Of a DNA stretch of 64,000 bases, positions 41,105 to 50,028 are shown one piece after another. Made by a program: the position numbers and the translations under genes. The notes under the pieces were generated by a model. It did no database searches. It had not been told where the DNA came from and saw only the letters and a list, made by a program, of their open reading frames with translations. The stretch's first letter is position 1; each line of letters opens with the position of its first letter. The stretch spans positions 3,844,001-3,908,000 of the forward strand of contig NZ_OZ244785.1 in NCBI RefSeq assembly GCF_965219715.1, given 5' to 3'. Source of the DNA: Bacterioplanoides sp965219715 (GTDB lineage Bacteria > Pseudomonadota > Gammaproteobacteria > Pseudomonadales > Oceanobacteraceae).

Positions 41105-42226
41105 GTGAGTTCCCCAATCAAACTGTTATTGCCTGCTATCGCTTGTAGCAGTGCATTGTTTCTTTATGGCTGCGGATCGGATGATGATTCCGACAAAAAA
41201 TATCGCGGTTACATGCCTAAATTTGCCGGCGATATATTAACGTCGGGTCCTGCCCGGCCACTGCGGCACGTTCTGCAGGTTGATCGTAAGAATGACACGG
41301 AAGTTCAGCAGGATGGTGCGCAAGGCCAGAAAAAAGTGGCGACCGCGGAGCCAACCATCCGTTTGCTGGCAGAAGAGGATACTCAGGCTGAGCCGATCGA
41401 ATTTGATGCCGTTGACTGCAGTAAAGCCAGTGATGTCTGGAATGCTTCACCACAGGCGGCCAACTTCAACAACAGCGCATTGCAGTTTATTCAGAACCTG
41501 CAGGCACAAACGGTATTTTATGACTGCATTATCCGTGCGCAGGTATTTAATCACTCCGCAGAGGTGACTACGGCCGAGGCTGTCAGTACCGTCAGAACCA
41601 GTTTTGATGACGGCGATAACAGCTATTTCGCCAGCTGGACATTACCTGCGAACCTGGTGAGTGAGAAGTCGGCGAAGGAATTGCAGATTGATTCGGTGGG
41701 TATTCTGGTGAATTTGCAGCCGGGCATCGACAGTACGAAAACCCGGGTCGACCTGAATCAGTCGGCGACGGATTCTGAGTTTATCAAACAGATCCGTTCC
41801 ACCTTGCAGGATCGTCTGACCAATGGCACCAATATTCGTTCAGTAACACTGACAGAGCGTAAAAACAGCGCGGGCCAATTGTCAGAACAGCGTATTGCCG
41901 GGCGTATTATTTTTGATAATAACCTGAGTGTGGTTGCTGCTTTAATTAAGCCCGGTATTGGCGCGGTGTCGTATCTGAAGCAGTGTGCAGATAACAAAAT
42001 AGCGGATGATTACCTGCGCGCCTGTGATGCAAACTGGCAGGAGCAGGCCTACGACAGCCAATGGCAACTGATCAGTGATGCGAACGCACTGGCGCAGTTA
42101 AAAGCACAGTTGCAGATTAACGGTAACCAGGGCACCAGCGTGACCGCGGAGCAGCTGTTTTATAACGGTGAAAGTGAAGATCAGTTTTTCCGTAAGCGCA
42201 GTTTGCCAGCCCAGGGCCCGTTGTAA
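41105..42226 (+). CDS. Hypothetical lipoprotein
   Basis: 373 residues from GTG 41105 (ggagtaag upstream). Signal peptide with lipobox: LLLPAIACSSALFLYGC, then an acidic GSDDDSDKK linker. The Asp after Gly does not directly follow the Cys, so outer-membrane sorting is likely. The remainder is a mixed soluble domain with Cys residues (FDAVDCSKAS, FYDCIIRA, LKQCADNK, LRACDANW) that may form disulfides. No known domain is recognised. It is transcribed alone and ends at a strong terminator. Confidence 0.75.
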   Translation: MSSPIKLLLPAIACSSALFLYGCGSDDDSDKKYRGYMPKFAGDILTSGPARPLRHVLQVDRKNDTEVQQDGAQGQKKVATAEPTIRLLAEEDTQAEPIEFDAVDCSKASDVWNASPQAANFNNSALQFIQNLQAQTVFYDCIIRAQVFNHSAEVTTAEAVSTVRTSFDDGDNSYFASWTLPANLVSEKSAKELQIDSVGILVNLQPGIDSTKTRVDLNQSATDSEFIKQIRSTLQDRLTNGTNIRSVTLTERKNSAGQLSEQRIAGRIIFDNNLSVVAALIKPGIGAVSYLKQCADNKIADDYLRACDANWQEQAYDSQWQLISDANALAQLKAQLQINGNQGTSVTAEQLFYNGESEDQFFRKRSLPAQGPL

Positions 42227-42244
42227 GAACGGAACGATTTAAAT

Positions 42245-42275
42245 AAAAAAACGCCGCAGTTTGCGGCGTTTTTTT
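42245..42275. terminator. Bidirectional terminator between convergent genes
   Basis: A 13-bp perfect stem, aaaaaaacgccgc / gcggcgttttttt, around a 5-nt loop. Confidence 0.95.
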
Positions 42276-42277
42276 AT

Positions 42278-43318
42278 TCAGGAAGAATGTTTCTGACGGT
42301 ATTCGCTGGGCGACATATTATTCAGCCGTTTAAACGCCTGATTGAGTGCGGTTACCGACGCATAGGCCACTTTTTTAGCAATCTGTTCAATGCTGATATT
42401 GGTTGTACGCAGCAGCTGTTTGACTTCGGTGTCGCGCACCTCATCAATCATATCCTGGAATTTACTGTGCTTGGATGCCAGTCGACGTTTCAGTGTACTG
42501 ATGCTTAAACCCAGTGTTTCGGCAATTTGTTTTTGCGAGAAACTGCCATCTTCCAGACCTTTGCGGATCGCGCTTTTTACCTTCAGCAATAAATCGTCGG
42601 AATAATCTTCCAGGGTGTTTTTTTGCTTGAGCACATCTTCGATGGCACCTTGCAGGCGCTCCGGGTTGTGGGAAATAACCGGTTTATCCAGCAACCAATT
42701 GTGCAGCTTACAGCCGGATTTTTTCTGGTTAAAAATAACCGGCGCTTTTAACAGCTTCTCATATTCTGCAATGTCGGCTGACGGCGCATGCTGGAAATAA
42801 ATCTGCTGCACAAAGTCCGGTTGAATTTCACCGGTCATCACCCGCAGGATACGCAGGTAGTTGGCAGCCCGTAATTCCATAATCGGAGCGGCTTCTTCAG
42901 CACTGAAAAATGGATTTTCAATCGGCATATCGACAACCGACGAATGGAAGGCCAGCTCAGTCGGAAACGCCTGATTAAACACACTGACGTACTGGCAATA
43001 GAGCTCCAGTGCCTGACGTGCGTTTTCGCAGTTAAACGCCAGTTGTGCCAGATGAGAAAAATCGCTGGAAGATTGCTCACTGCCAGCGCGGACACAAACC
43101 AGCGGGTCACCACTGACTTCTTTTGCTTTGTGACCCACTTCAGAGAACTTGCGTACCGGAATTACCGCCGGTAACTCAGCCAGCGATTTCCCTAAGGAAC
43201 TCAGTCCGAGTGAGGCAAGAACGTCAGTTTGGCTGACGCCCTGGCGCTGGAAGTACTGGATGATCGGGTACAGGTGGTAAGTCGAAACCAGAGGTTCTGA
43301 AGCATTGGCTTTGGACAT
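42278..43318 (-). CDS. AraC-family transcriptional regulator (OruR/ArgR-like)
   Basis: 346 residues. Sensor domain: VRAGSEQSSSDFSHLAQLAFNCENARQALELYCQYV. The AraC domain has FSQKQIAETLGLSISTLKRRLASK and IEQIAKKVAYASVTALNQAFKRL-NNMSPSEYRQK. It is convergent with the lipoprotein gene and next to the replication-related pair. No target is obvious. Confidence 0.85.
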   Translation of the reverse strand: MSKANASEPLVSTYHLYPIIQYFQRQGVSQTDVLASLGLSSLGKSLAELPAVIPVRKFSEVGHKAKEVSGDPLVCVRAGSEQSSSDFSHLAQLAFNCENARQALELYCQYVSVFNQAFPTELAFHSSVVDMPIENPFFSAEEAAPIMELRAANYLRILRVMTGEIQPDFVQQIYFQHAPSADIAEYEKLLKAPVIFNQKKSGCKLHNWLLDKPVISHNPERLQGAIEDVLKQKNTLEDYSDDLLLKVKSAIRKGLEDGSFSQKQIAETLGLSISTLKRRLASKHSKFQDMIDEVRDTEVKQLLRTTNISIEQIAKKVAYASVTALNQAFKRLNNMSPSEYRQKHSS

Positions 43319-43360
43319 AATTCCCCGCAGGTCTGAAGTTGGCGATTTATCATTAACGGA

Positions 43361-44020
43361 TTATAACGAGTCTATCAGAGCAGCTAAACGCTGTTTTTGT
43401 TCCTTGTGATCCAGCGGCCGCTCAATGGTTTGTGGAATGGCTTTGGCAATCTCCATTTCCAGCTCCTCGCCGTTCTGAATACGTTTTAACAGAATCTCAT
43501 AGTTCCGTTTAAATACCGGGAAGGCCTTTTCTTCTGCTGTATTGGCAATGAAATACCAGTCGCTGGCTCGCCCGGCAAAATATATCGCCGGATGACTCCA
43601 GCGATAATCTTTTTTCGGTGATGGCGCCCGGCAGGCTTCAATATAAGCGGCGTAGGCATTGGGCAAACCCAGAATCTCAGCGCTGTCGCAACGTTCCAGC
43701 ACCTCATGAACGCTGGGCAGAAAACGGCTTTCTTTTACCGCTTTTTCCGCGGCGCGCATGATCACTTCACCGCTGTATTCCACCAGTAAACGTGACCACA
43801 GGCGCTTGGCCATGATCATGGTGTCGTAGTCGGGAAACGCTTTTAAAAACTGGTTGTGGTAGTTGAAGCGGAATAACTCAAAAATCTGGTTAATGGCTTC
43901 TTTCTGTTCAACCGTTGCGTCCGGCTGGCCATTACCAGCTGGTGTCTTTGAGTCGCTGGACGCTTGCTTCAGCTGTTGTGTAACCCGGTTGAGCAGCTGC
44001 GTGCTGGGTGTTTTGTCCAT
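43361..44020 (-). CDS. Phage-lambda-P-like replication protein (putative DnaB loader)
   Basis: 219 residues from ATG 44020 with a cgggagaac ribosome site. The middle (IFELFRFNYHNQFLKAFPDYDTMIMAKRLWSRLLVEYSGEVI) and SRFLPSVHEVLERCDS match the general layout of the lambda P / replication-P family, whose members load DnaB helicase. The C-terminal part is helical and basic. It overlaps the upstream DnaT-like gene by 89 bases in another frame, so the pair is translationally linked. No phage genes surround it, which suggests a domesticated chromosomal helicase-loading system. Family assignment is by pattern only. Confidence 0.6.
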   Translation of the reverse strand: MDKTPSTQLLNRVTQQLKQASSDSKTPAGNGQPDATVEQKEAINQIFELFRFNYHNQFLKAFPDYDTMIMAKRLWSRLLVEYSGEVIMRAAEKAVKESRFLPSVHEVLERCDSAEILGLPNAYAAYIEACRAPSPKKDYRWSHPAIYFAGRASDWYFIANTAEEKAFPVFKRNYEILLKRIQNGEELEMEIAKAIPQTIERPLDHKEQKQRLAALIDSL

Positions 44021-45182
44021 GTTGTTCTCCCGGGTTGTTAGCTTGATGGCTGGTTTGAGCTAAGCGTTTGGCCCATTGTTGTTTCACATATTGCAGAAAG
44101 CGGCTGTTCCAGCTGGTGTGTACCTGATTGGAATCGCGCCAGTAGAGTACAAATTCCGGCACCAGGCTGTGAGCAAACTGATGATCGATATGGCCCATCG
44201 ACAGGATATCAAAGCAATCCGGATCGGGTTGCCAGTTTTCTGCGATACGGGTTGGTACCGTTGAGTGTTCTACCGACGCACTGTAGCGCGCCCATTGCTG
44301 GCGTACGTGCTGAATAAATTTGCTGTTCCAGGTTTTAAAGGCATCGCCACGCTCTGCCCAATAGAGCACAAACTCCGGCACTGCATCATTAATAAACTGC
44401 GGATCAATACCGGCACGTTGCAGAATCTGGCAGGCGTCCTGGCTCGGGTGCCAGTTGTTTTCAATCGCTTTGGCTTCATCGGCCTGAACGTTAAAGGCGC
44501 TGCGATCACGCGAGGGCTGGCTGTTCTGTTGGCTGAAAGCAGCCTGGTTGGCGTGCTTGCCGAACTTCTGTTGCTGCATCTGCTGTTGCTGGCGCGCAGC
44601 ATCGTTCTGGGTATACACCCACTGGCTTTTTACATGCTGGAAAAAGCGGTGGTTCCAGTCGCTGCGATTGGCCCCTTGTTCCTGACCGCGCAGAATAAAG
44701 CCATCCAGTAACGACATGGCAAATGCGCTGTTGATGCCGTGTTGCTCCAGACGCTTCAGCGTGTCTGAGCTGGGTTGCCACTGATTATTCAGCGGCTGGT
44801 GCGGCGTAGGAATATTGGCAGCGTTGTTGTGTGTCGTTCGCGCAGACTGAAAGGCTGTCTGGGATGTTGCCGCAGATGGTTGTGACTGCTGCAACTGACC
44901 AAAGTGGTACACCAGCCCTTCACCATCAGGAAAGATATCGCCCTGCACCTGAATCAGACCTTTATCAATCAGACTGCGCAACACCCGCCGGATCGAGACA
45001 TCATCCCAGAATGGCAGCTGATTACGTAACGCCTGGTTGTGCAGTCGTGCCCGGCTCTGTCCCTGCAAGCTGGCGGCATCGTTGAGTACTGTTAATAACA
45101 CCGCTTCTTCCAGCCCAATGGTGGCCGCCAGTGTGGCAGACAGGGGGATGGTTTTATCGGTAAACAGCGGATGGCTGGGCAT
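43932..45182 (-). CDS. Protein with N-terminal winged helix and three DnaT-like domains
   Basis: 416 residues. Residues 1-95 look like a winged helix (SIRRVLRSLIDKGLIQVQG). Three repeats of about 54 residues follow at 135-188, 244-297 and 317-370, each running from W-x-P-x-x-D to W-N-x-(K/R)-F-x-Q-(H/Y)-V-(K/R)-x-Q-W. This is the DnaT-like ssDNA-binding domain, present once in E. coli DnaT. Gln-rich linkers separate them. Primosomal DnaT works with PriA/PriB at restart; a triple version may bind longer ssDNA. It overlaps the lambda-P-like gene and is divergent from alr. Confidence 0.75.
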   Translation of the reverse strand: MPSHPLFTDKTIPLSATLAATIGLEEAVLLTVLNDAASLQGQSRARLHNQALRNQLPFWDDVSIRRVLRSLIDKGLIQVQGDIFPDGEGLVYHFGQLQQSQPSAATSQTAFQSARTTHNNAANIPTPHQPLNNQWQPSSDTLKRLEQHGINSAFAMSLLDGFILRGQEQGANRSDWNHRFFQHVKSQWVYTQNDAARQQQQMQQQKFGKHANQAAFSQQNSQPSRDRSAFNVQADEAKAIENNWHPSQDACQILQRAGIDPQFINDAVPEFVLYWAERGDAFKTWNSKFIQHVRQQWARYSASVEHSTVPTRIAENWQPDPDCFDILSMGHIDHQFAHSLVPEFVLYWRDSNQVHTSWNSRFLQYVKQQWAKRLAQTSHQANNPGEQHGQNTQHAAAQPGYTTAEASVQRLKDTSW

Positions 45183-45323
45183 TCAGTTTGATTCCAACAA
45201 CAGGGGTTATTTGTATTTGGCCAGAGTTGCCTGATAACGCAGTAAGTTACAAGGCACAGAGTCATTCTGCTATTGTACCTGTTTTGCCGCTGGCGACTAC
45301 TTTTACCACAAGCGACTACCAAT

Positions 45324-46406
45324 ATGACACGACCCACTTATGCGTTAATTAACTGGTCAAATTTCCGCCAGAACTACCTGTTGGCCAAGAGTAAGGCGCC
45401 AGGCAGTGTGTACGCAGTTATCAAAGCCGATGGCTATGGCCATGGCATGGTGCGCTGCGCCCGGGCGCTGGGTGATGCCGATGGGTTTGCTGTTGCCTGT
45501 GTTGATGAAGCGTTGTTATTGCGTCAGGCCGGAATTAAACGCCCTGTGCTGGTGTTGCAGGGAGCATACGATGCCGAAGAATGGCAGATCGCCAGTGCCA
45601 ATAACCTCCAGCTTGTTGTTCATCATGCTCAGCAATTGGTCGAACGTGAGTTGGCGATTCTCGATAAGCCGGTTGATGTCTGGCTGAAGATCAACTCTGG
45701 TATGAATCGTCTTGGTATTCGTGCAACAGAAGCCGAATCGTTGATAGCGCTGATTAATGACGATGAGCAGCTGCAGCTGAAGTATGTGATGACTCACTTT
45801 GCTGATGCCGATCTGGCTAAGCCGGAAGCGTTTTCTGCTGCAATTGAGGTTATGAAAGCCCAGGACTGGTCACTGCCTCTGAGTGTTTCCAACAGCGCCG
45901 CTACTATTACCCAGCTGGCAGCAGAGCTGGAGGATGACGGTTCGGTTAGTCGTCCGGGCATTATGTTATACGGCTCGTCGCCGCTGGCTAAACAATCGGC
46001 TGCCGATCTGGGCCTGAAAAGCGTTATGACGCTGAAGTCACAGGTGATTCACGTACACGACGTAAAAGCTGGCGAAAAAGTAGGTTACGGTGGTGATTGG
46101 ACCGCTGAAAAAGACAGCCGCATTGCGGTCGTCGCTATCGGATATGGCGATGGCTACCCGCGTCAGGCACCTTCCGGTACTCCGATTCTGGTCGAAGGTC
46201 ACCGTTGTTCGCTGGTGGGCCGGGTATCGATGGATATGATTACTGTCGATATTTCCGAAAACGCGGATATTCAGGTCGGCAGTGAAGTGGAGTTGTGGGG
46301 CGACAATATCGATGTGGATGAAATCGCCGGTCTGTGTAACACCATTGCTTATGAATTATTTTGCCAGCTGACACCGCGAGTGAAACGAGTTGCGGCTGAG
46401 GGGTAG
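45324..46406 (+). CDS. alr: Alanine racemase
   Basis: 360 residues from ATG 45324; an upstream in-frame ATG adds an unusual leader and is rejected. The PLP Lys is in AVIKADGYGHGM (about residue 35) and the second catalytic residue, Tyr, is in AIGYGDGYPRQ. Further motifs are KINSGMNRLGI, VSNSAATI, RPGIMLYGSSP and GRVSMDMITVD. It interconverts L- and D-alanine for peptidoglycan. In E. coli and Pseudomonas it follows dnaB; here they are about 30 kb apart. Confidence 0.95.
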   Translation: MTRPTYALINWSNFRQNYLLAKSKAPGSVYAVIKADGYGHGMVRCARALGDADGFAVACVDEALLLRQAGIKRPVLVLQGAYDAEEWQIASANNLQLVVHHAQQLVERELAILDKPVDVWLKINSGMNRLGIRATEAESLIALINDDEQLQLKYVMTHFADADLAKPEAFSAAIEVMKAQDWSLPLSVSNSAATITQLAAELEDDGSVSRPGIMLYGSSPLAKQSAADLGLKSVMTLKSQVIHVHDVKAGEKVGYGGDWTAEKDSRIAVVAIGYGDGYPRQAPSGTPILVEGHRCSLVGRVSMDMITVDISENADIQVGSEVELWGDNIDVDEIAGLCNTIAYELFCQLTPRVKRVAAEG

Positions 46407-46450
46407 CCGGGCTTTTATCTGGCGATAGCGCAATCAAACAAGAGCATTAT

Positions 46451-46523
46451 TTTTCAGCCGCCGGATCTGTGGGCCATCCATGGCCCTAGATCCTACCGCC
46501 ACATCCTGTGGCTGCTTTGAAAA
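46451..46523 (+). repeat. Structured repeat element after alr
   Basis: The core gccggatctgtgggccatcc... to ...tgtggctgc is nearly identical to the second element after dnaB, with gggcc-atccat-ggccc forming a perfect tip and gccaca-tcc-tgtggc the second hairpin. The closing arms are ttttca / tgaaaa. It starts 45 bases after the alr stop. Confidence 0.8.
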
Positions 46524-46563
46524 TTAATCCTCTCGTTTAATTTCTTATCAGGAATCTTCTTAA

Positions 46564-46971
46564 ATGGATCATTTAAAAATTCGCGAATATTTATTATCCA
46601 AACCCGAAGCCTGGGAGGATTTTCCGTTCTACCCGGATGTCGCGGTGATGAAAGTCAAAAACAAAATGTTTGCGACGTTATCGCATGCTAATGCCAAAGA
46701 AATCGAAGAGCACGGCAATCACTTCCGAATGAATTTAAAATGTGATCCGGATGAAGCGATTCAATTACGTGATGTATTTGAGTCGGTAACCGCTGCTTAC
46801 CATATGAATAAAAAACACTGGAACACCGTTATTCTGAATGGCGAAGTACCTATGGGCGAGCTGGAGCGTATGATTGATAATTCGTATGCGCTGGTGGTGA
46901 AAGGAATGACTAAGGCTGAGAGAAGGTCGCTGGAAGCGGCGTATTCGGTGGAGGAGTTGTATAAAAAATAA
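46564..46971 (+). CDS. MmcQ/YjbR-family protein
   Basis: 135 residues. The sequence EAWEDFPFYPDVAVMKVKNKMFATLS, then FRMNLKCDPDEAIQLRD, then AAYHMNKKHWNTVILNGEVPMGELERMIDNSYALVVKGM is the full pattern of the MmcQ/YjbR family (a CyaY-like fold; probably a DNA-binding or regulatory protein). Single gene with a terminator that overlaps its stop codon. Confidence 0.92.
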   Translation: MDHLKIREYLLSKPEAWEDFPFYPDVAVMKVKNKMFATLSHANAKEIEEHGNHFRMNLKCDPDEAIQLRDVFESVTAAYHMNKKHWNTVILNGEVPMGELERMIDNSYALVVKGMTKAERRSLEAAYSVEELYKK

Positions 46972-47007
46972 GCCCTGGAATCAATAAAATTCCGGGGCTT
47001 ATTTTTT
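46963..47007. terminator. Bidirectional terminator at the end of the YjbR gene
   Basis: The stem aaaaaataagccctggaat (46963-46981) / attccggggcttatttttt (46989-47007) has one internal mismatch and a 7-nt loop. The YjbR stop codon is inside the left arm. Confidence 0.9.
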
Positions 47008-47033
47008 ATCTGCATTTAACTATCAGTCTTTAA

Positions 47034-48359
47034 TTAGTATAAAGATGTCCAGTCAATTTTCAGCATACCTTCACGTACACGTTGCGGGTGGTTACCCACA
47101 TCAATACGCTTCACTTCTTCTCCGGTTTCATAGCTGATCACCGAAACCTGATCGGTTGCGCTCCAGGAAATCAGGCAGTTTTTACCAGAGCGGTCTGTCA
47201 CAGCCCAGTAAGGTTTTTCACCTAAGTCTTCGAGGATTTTGTATTCGAAGGTTTCACGATCAACGATAGCCGCGTAGTCACTCATCGTACCGGCAACACA
47301 CAGCTTCTTATCATCTTTGCTCATAGCCAGACCATGGTGAGCCGAGTCGTTTACGTAGCTGATTTTTGGCGTGTGAGGAATCAGGTTTGGCAGTTCGGCC
47401 AGACGGGTTACTTTTTCAGTTTCCATATCAAATTCGATCAGACCATGCAGGAACGACAGCTGGAAGTAGAAAAAGCGGAAGTCGCTGGTGTGAGCCATTG
47501 GACGAATCGCCGGACTCAGGTGACCTAAGCCTGCTTCATCCAGTTTGGCTTTGATGTCGAAGTCTTTGATGATTTCATCCGCTTCGGTGTCGTATACCAG
47601 GAACTTACGTTGACCACGGGTCGACTCGCGTAACAGCTTGCCGTCGAACGGCATAAATACGTAACCAATACTGGAGTGGTAAATACGTTTACCATCTTTC
47701 GAATAGAGGTTTTCGTGTGGTGAGTTACCGGTTGGGAAACGCGCTTCTTCTTCGCCGGTACGTACATTCAGTAATTGCACTACGTTACCGGTAGAAGCCG
47801 ATACGGCCACCTGTTCGCCATCCGGAGACAGTGCCATGTGATCAGAACGGTTGCCTTCGATTTCTTTGCGCCAGCGGATATTACCGGTTGCCAGTTCAAT
47901 GGCTACAACGTCGGCAAAGCTCGGGCGGGAGACAATCAGTAATTCACCGTCTGGGGTGCTGTACATGTCATCCACAAACTGGTCGTTACCTTCACCAATC
48001 AGGTTACGGATGCCAAGAAAAACGATATGGCGACCCGGGTCACTCCAGATTTCTTCCATACGCTCCTGGCGATCCGGAATACCGTTAATACGGCCGAGTA
48101 AGTCGTAATTGTCACCGTCGATCACATCAATGGTGCCATCCCAGTTGTTACCAACAAAAATAGCCGGACGCAGGCCGTCGGGATATTGATTCGGATCACC
48201 CGGGTCTGTTGGCTCCGGAGTAACCGGTTCTACCACCGGTGGTGGTACTTTAAACAACCAGCGCAGCCAGTCGATAAAACCAGCGGAGGCGGGCGCGCTG
48301 GTAAAGGTTAAAACGCTGAACAGGAGTAGTCCTGACGCTTTATTACGCAGTGAGTTCAT
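47034..48359 (-). CDS. Exported beta-propeller (YVTN/WD40-like) protein
   Basis: 441 residues with a signal peptide (ending near SAPASAG), then a Pro-rich stretch (PPPVVEPVTPEPTDPG). The remainder contains repeated blades typical of YncE-like seven-bladed propellers: PAIFVGNNWDGTIDVIDGDN, DGELLIVSRPSFADVVAIEL, DGEQVAVSASTGNVVQLLNV, CVAGTMSDYAAIVDRETFEY and CLISWSATDQVSVISYETGE. Periplasmic or surface; ligand unknown. It is transcribed alone on the minus strand. Confidence 0.8.
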   Translation of the reverse strand: MNSLRNKASGLLLFSVLTFTSAPASAGFIDWLRWLFKVPPPVVEPVTPEPTDPGDPNQYPDGLRPAIFVGNNWDGTIDVIDGDNYDLLGRINGIPDRQERMEEIWSDPGRHIVFLGIRNLIGEGNDQFVDDMYSTPDGELLIVSRPSFADVVAIELATGNIRWRKEIEGNRSDHMALSPDGEQVAVSASTGNVVQLLNVRTGEEEARFPTGNSPHENLYSKDGKRIYHSSIGYVFMPFDGKLLRESTRGQRKFLVYDTEADEIIKDFDIKAKLDEAGLGHLSPAIRPMAHTSDFRFFYFQLSFLHGLIEFDMETEKVTRLAELPNLIPHTPKISYVNDSAHHGLAMSKDDKKLCVAGTMSDYAAIVDRETFEYKILEDLGEKPYWAVTDRSGKNCLISWSATDQVSVISYETGEEVKRIDVGNHPQRVREGMLKIDWTSLY

Positions 48360-48597
48360 AAATTATCCTTTTTCTGTTTTTTATAATGCGAAAGCTTCCG
48401 ATTTCGGAATCAGCAGGCTAGCTGAGCCATATGTCAGAGACAATGCAATTCCTTTAATGGCAGGAATTGCTGTATGCATGGCTTAAATTGGGGTGGTTAA
48501 ACAAGGAAGGTTTTACGATCTGGCGCAAGCTAGCGAGTGAATGATTAAGATGTGCGAACCAACGATTGCAGCAGAACGATCAGCTGCAGTGAAGGTG

Positions 48598-48622
48598 GCG
48601 CAGGCCTGATTAAGGCCTGCGC
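48598..48622 (-). other. Hairpin downstream of the EEP-fold gene
   Basis: gcgcaggcct (48598-48607) pairs perfectly with aggcctgcgc (48613-48622) around gatta. It lies 11 bases after the EEP-fold gene's end on the minus strand. No T tract follows on that strand, so it could be a terminator of weak type or an mRNA-stabilising hairpin. Nothing else is recognised in the 48360-48632 gap. Confidence 0.5.
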
Positions 48623-48632
48623 ACGGTGGTGA

Positions 48633-49808
48633 TTATTCTTGAGAGAAGGTGTACTCAGATACGATTGGGTAGTGATCGGAAGGCCACACCAGTTCGCCAT
48701 TAGCAAAGTTCAGGTATTTGTCTTTATCAATGCTGGAGCTGACGCGACGGAACTCCGTTCCCTGGGCATCTTTGCCGCCGCTGTAGGTCCAGTCGACCGG
48801 GTAAACCGGCTTGCCAAATTTCCCTTCAATTTCACCGAAGTTGTGGAAGGTTTCTGAGTCATCCGGCAGAGTACCCAGTGCCCACCAACGAGCATTTAAA
48901 CGAAAGAAATCATCATTGATTGCCTGGCCATTTTTTAGTGCCGACAATGCAATCGACATTGGCAGGTTGAGGTAGTTGTCACCAAAGTTGCCCATCAGGA
49001 TCACCGGCTGCAGTTCACCGTCGACCATGGCTTTTTCAAAGATAAATTCACGCAGCTGGTTAATGGCAAAGGTTCGTGCTGCGGTGATAATCAGACTGTG
49101 ACCGGCGTCGTCAGGTTTTTTGTTTTCATACATCTGGGTATTGAACAGCCACAACTCGCGGTTGGTGCCCTTGTCGCGAACCTTAGCGTAAGTGAACATG
49201 CGGTTTTCAAATTCACCAAAATCAATCGCAATGTTTTTTAATACCGGTACGGCCTGGGTGCCGATATTAATGGCAATTTCAGCGATGCCTTTTTCGGCGG
49301 CTGCCGCCAGAGCATTGTCTTTCAGTTCTTTGAAGCTGTACCAGCGGTTGCCTTGCTCGAGTACTTCGAAACGCACTTTGTTGTAATAAATGGCGTTGAA
49401 TTTACCAATGGTCAGGCCGTCGTCACCCTGACCGATGCGGTCATAGGTGTCTGATAATTTGCTGTCAGCGTTATTCCACAGTTCGATAATTGAAACGCCG
49501 ATCTTGCCGCCAGCATGGTGGAAGCCGGTGTCCAGCGATGCCAGCTGAGAGTTATAACCTTCCTGGGTGCCAACAAAATCCGGGTTATGATGTTCAATGC
49601 CACGGATAACTGCGCCAAAGCGATTCTTCCAGATTTGATTACCTTCATCGGTTTCCGGCTCTTTATCGCGCAGGTTAAAGGTCATGGCTTTGTAGTCATC
49701 CGATACCGGAACCGGTACTTCGCTCATGGCCAGCGCCTGAGCGCTCATGATTAACGCTGAAGCACCCAGCAGGCAGCGCTTCAGAACGGGTGAGAAAGCA
49801 GCTTTCAT
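48633..49808 (-). CDS. Exported EEP-fold protein with degenerate catalytic motifs
   Basis: 391 residues with a signal peptide (ending near AQALA). The endonuclease/exonuclease/phosphatase fold is visible: YKAMTFNLRD, DFVGTQEGY (metal-binding Glu), FNTQMYE (usual NTH becomes NTQ), LMGNFGDNY (usual GDFN becomes GNFG) and PSDHYPIVSEY. Two catalytic positions (His and Asp) are thus changed, which suggests reduced or lost hydrolase activity or a binding role. The family normally cleaves phosphodiester or phosphomonoester bonds in DNA, inositol phosphates or sphingolipids. Single gene. Confidence 0.78.
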   Translation of the reverse strand: MKAAFSPVLKRCLLGASALIMSAQALAMSEVPVPVSDDYKAMTFNLRDKEPETDEGNQIWKNRFGAVIRGIEHHNPDFVGTQEGYNSQLASLDTGFHHAGGKIGVSIIELWNNADSKLSDTYDRIGQGDDGLTIGKFNAIYYNKVRFEVLEQGNRWYSFKELKDNALAAAAEKGIAEIAINIGTQAVPVLKNIAIDFGEFENRMFTYAKVRDKGTNRELWLFNTQMYENKKPDDAGHSLIITAARTFAINQLREFIFEKAMVDGELQPVILMGNFGDNYLNLPMSIALSALKNGQAINDDFFRLNARWWALGTLPDDSETFHNFGEIEGKFGKPVYPVDWTYSGGKDAQGTEFRRVSSSIDKDKYLNFANGELVWPSDHYPIVSEYTFSQE

Positions 49809-50028
49809 AAGTAAATCCCTTTTGTTATTCGAGTTGGGAGTTATTGGAATCAGGTTCGATTAAAAAACACTAGTGGTACGATGGTTTTGTTGTGGCCGCA
49901 GTCTAGGTTTGTTGTCAGTGGCTGGATAGGGCAATTGGCGACCAATTGGCCGTGGCCGGATAATTGGCTCAGGATGATCAATAAAGATGTTAGAATCCTG
50001 CTTCTTTATTATGAATGAGTGACCAACC

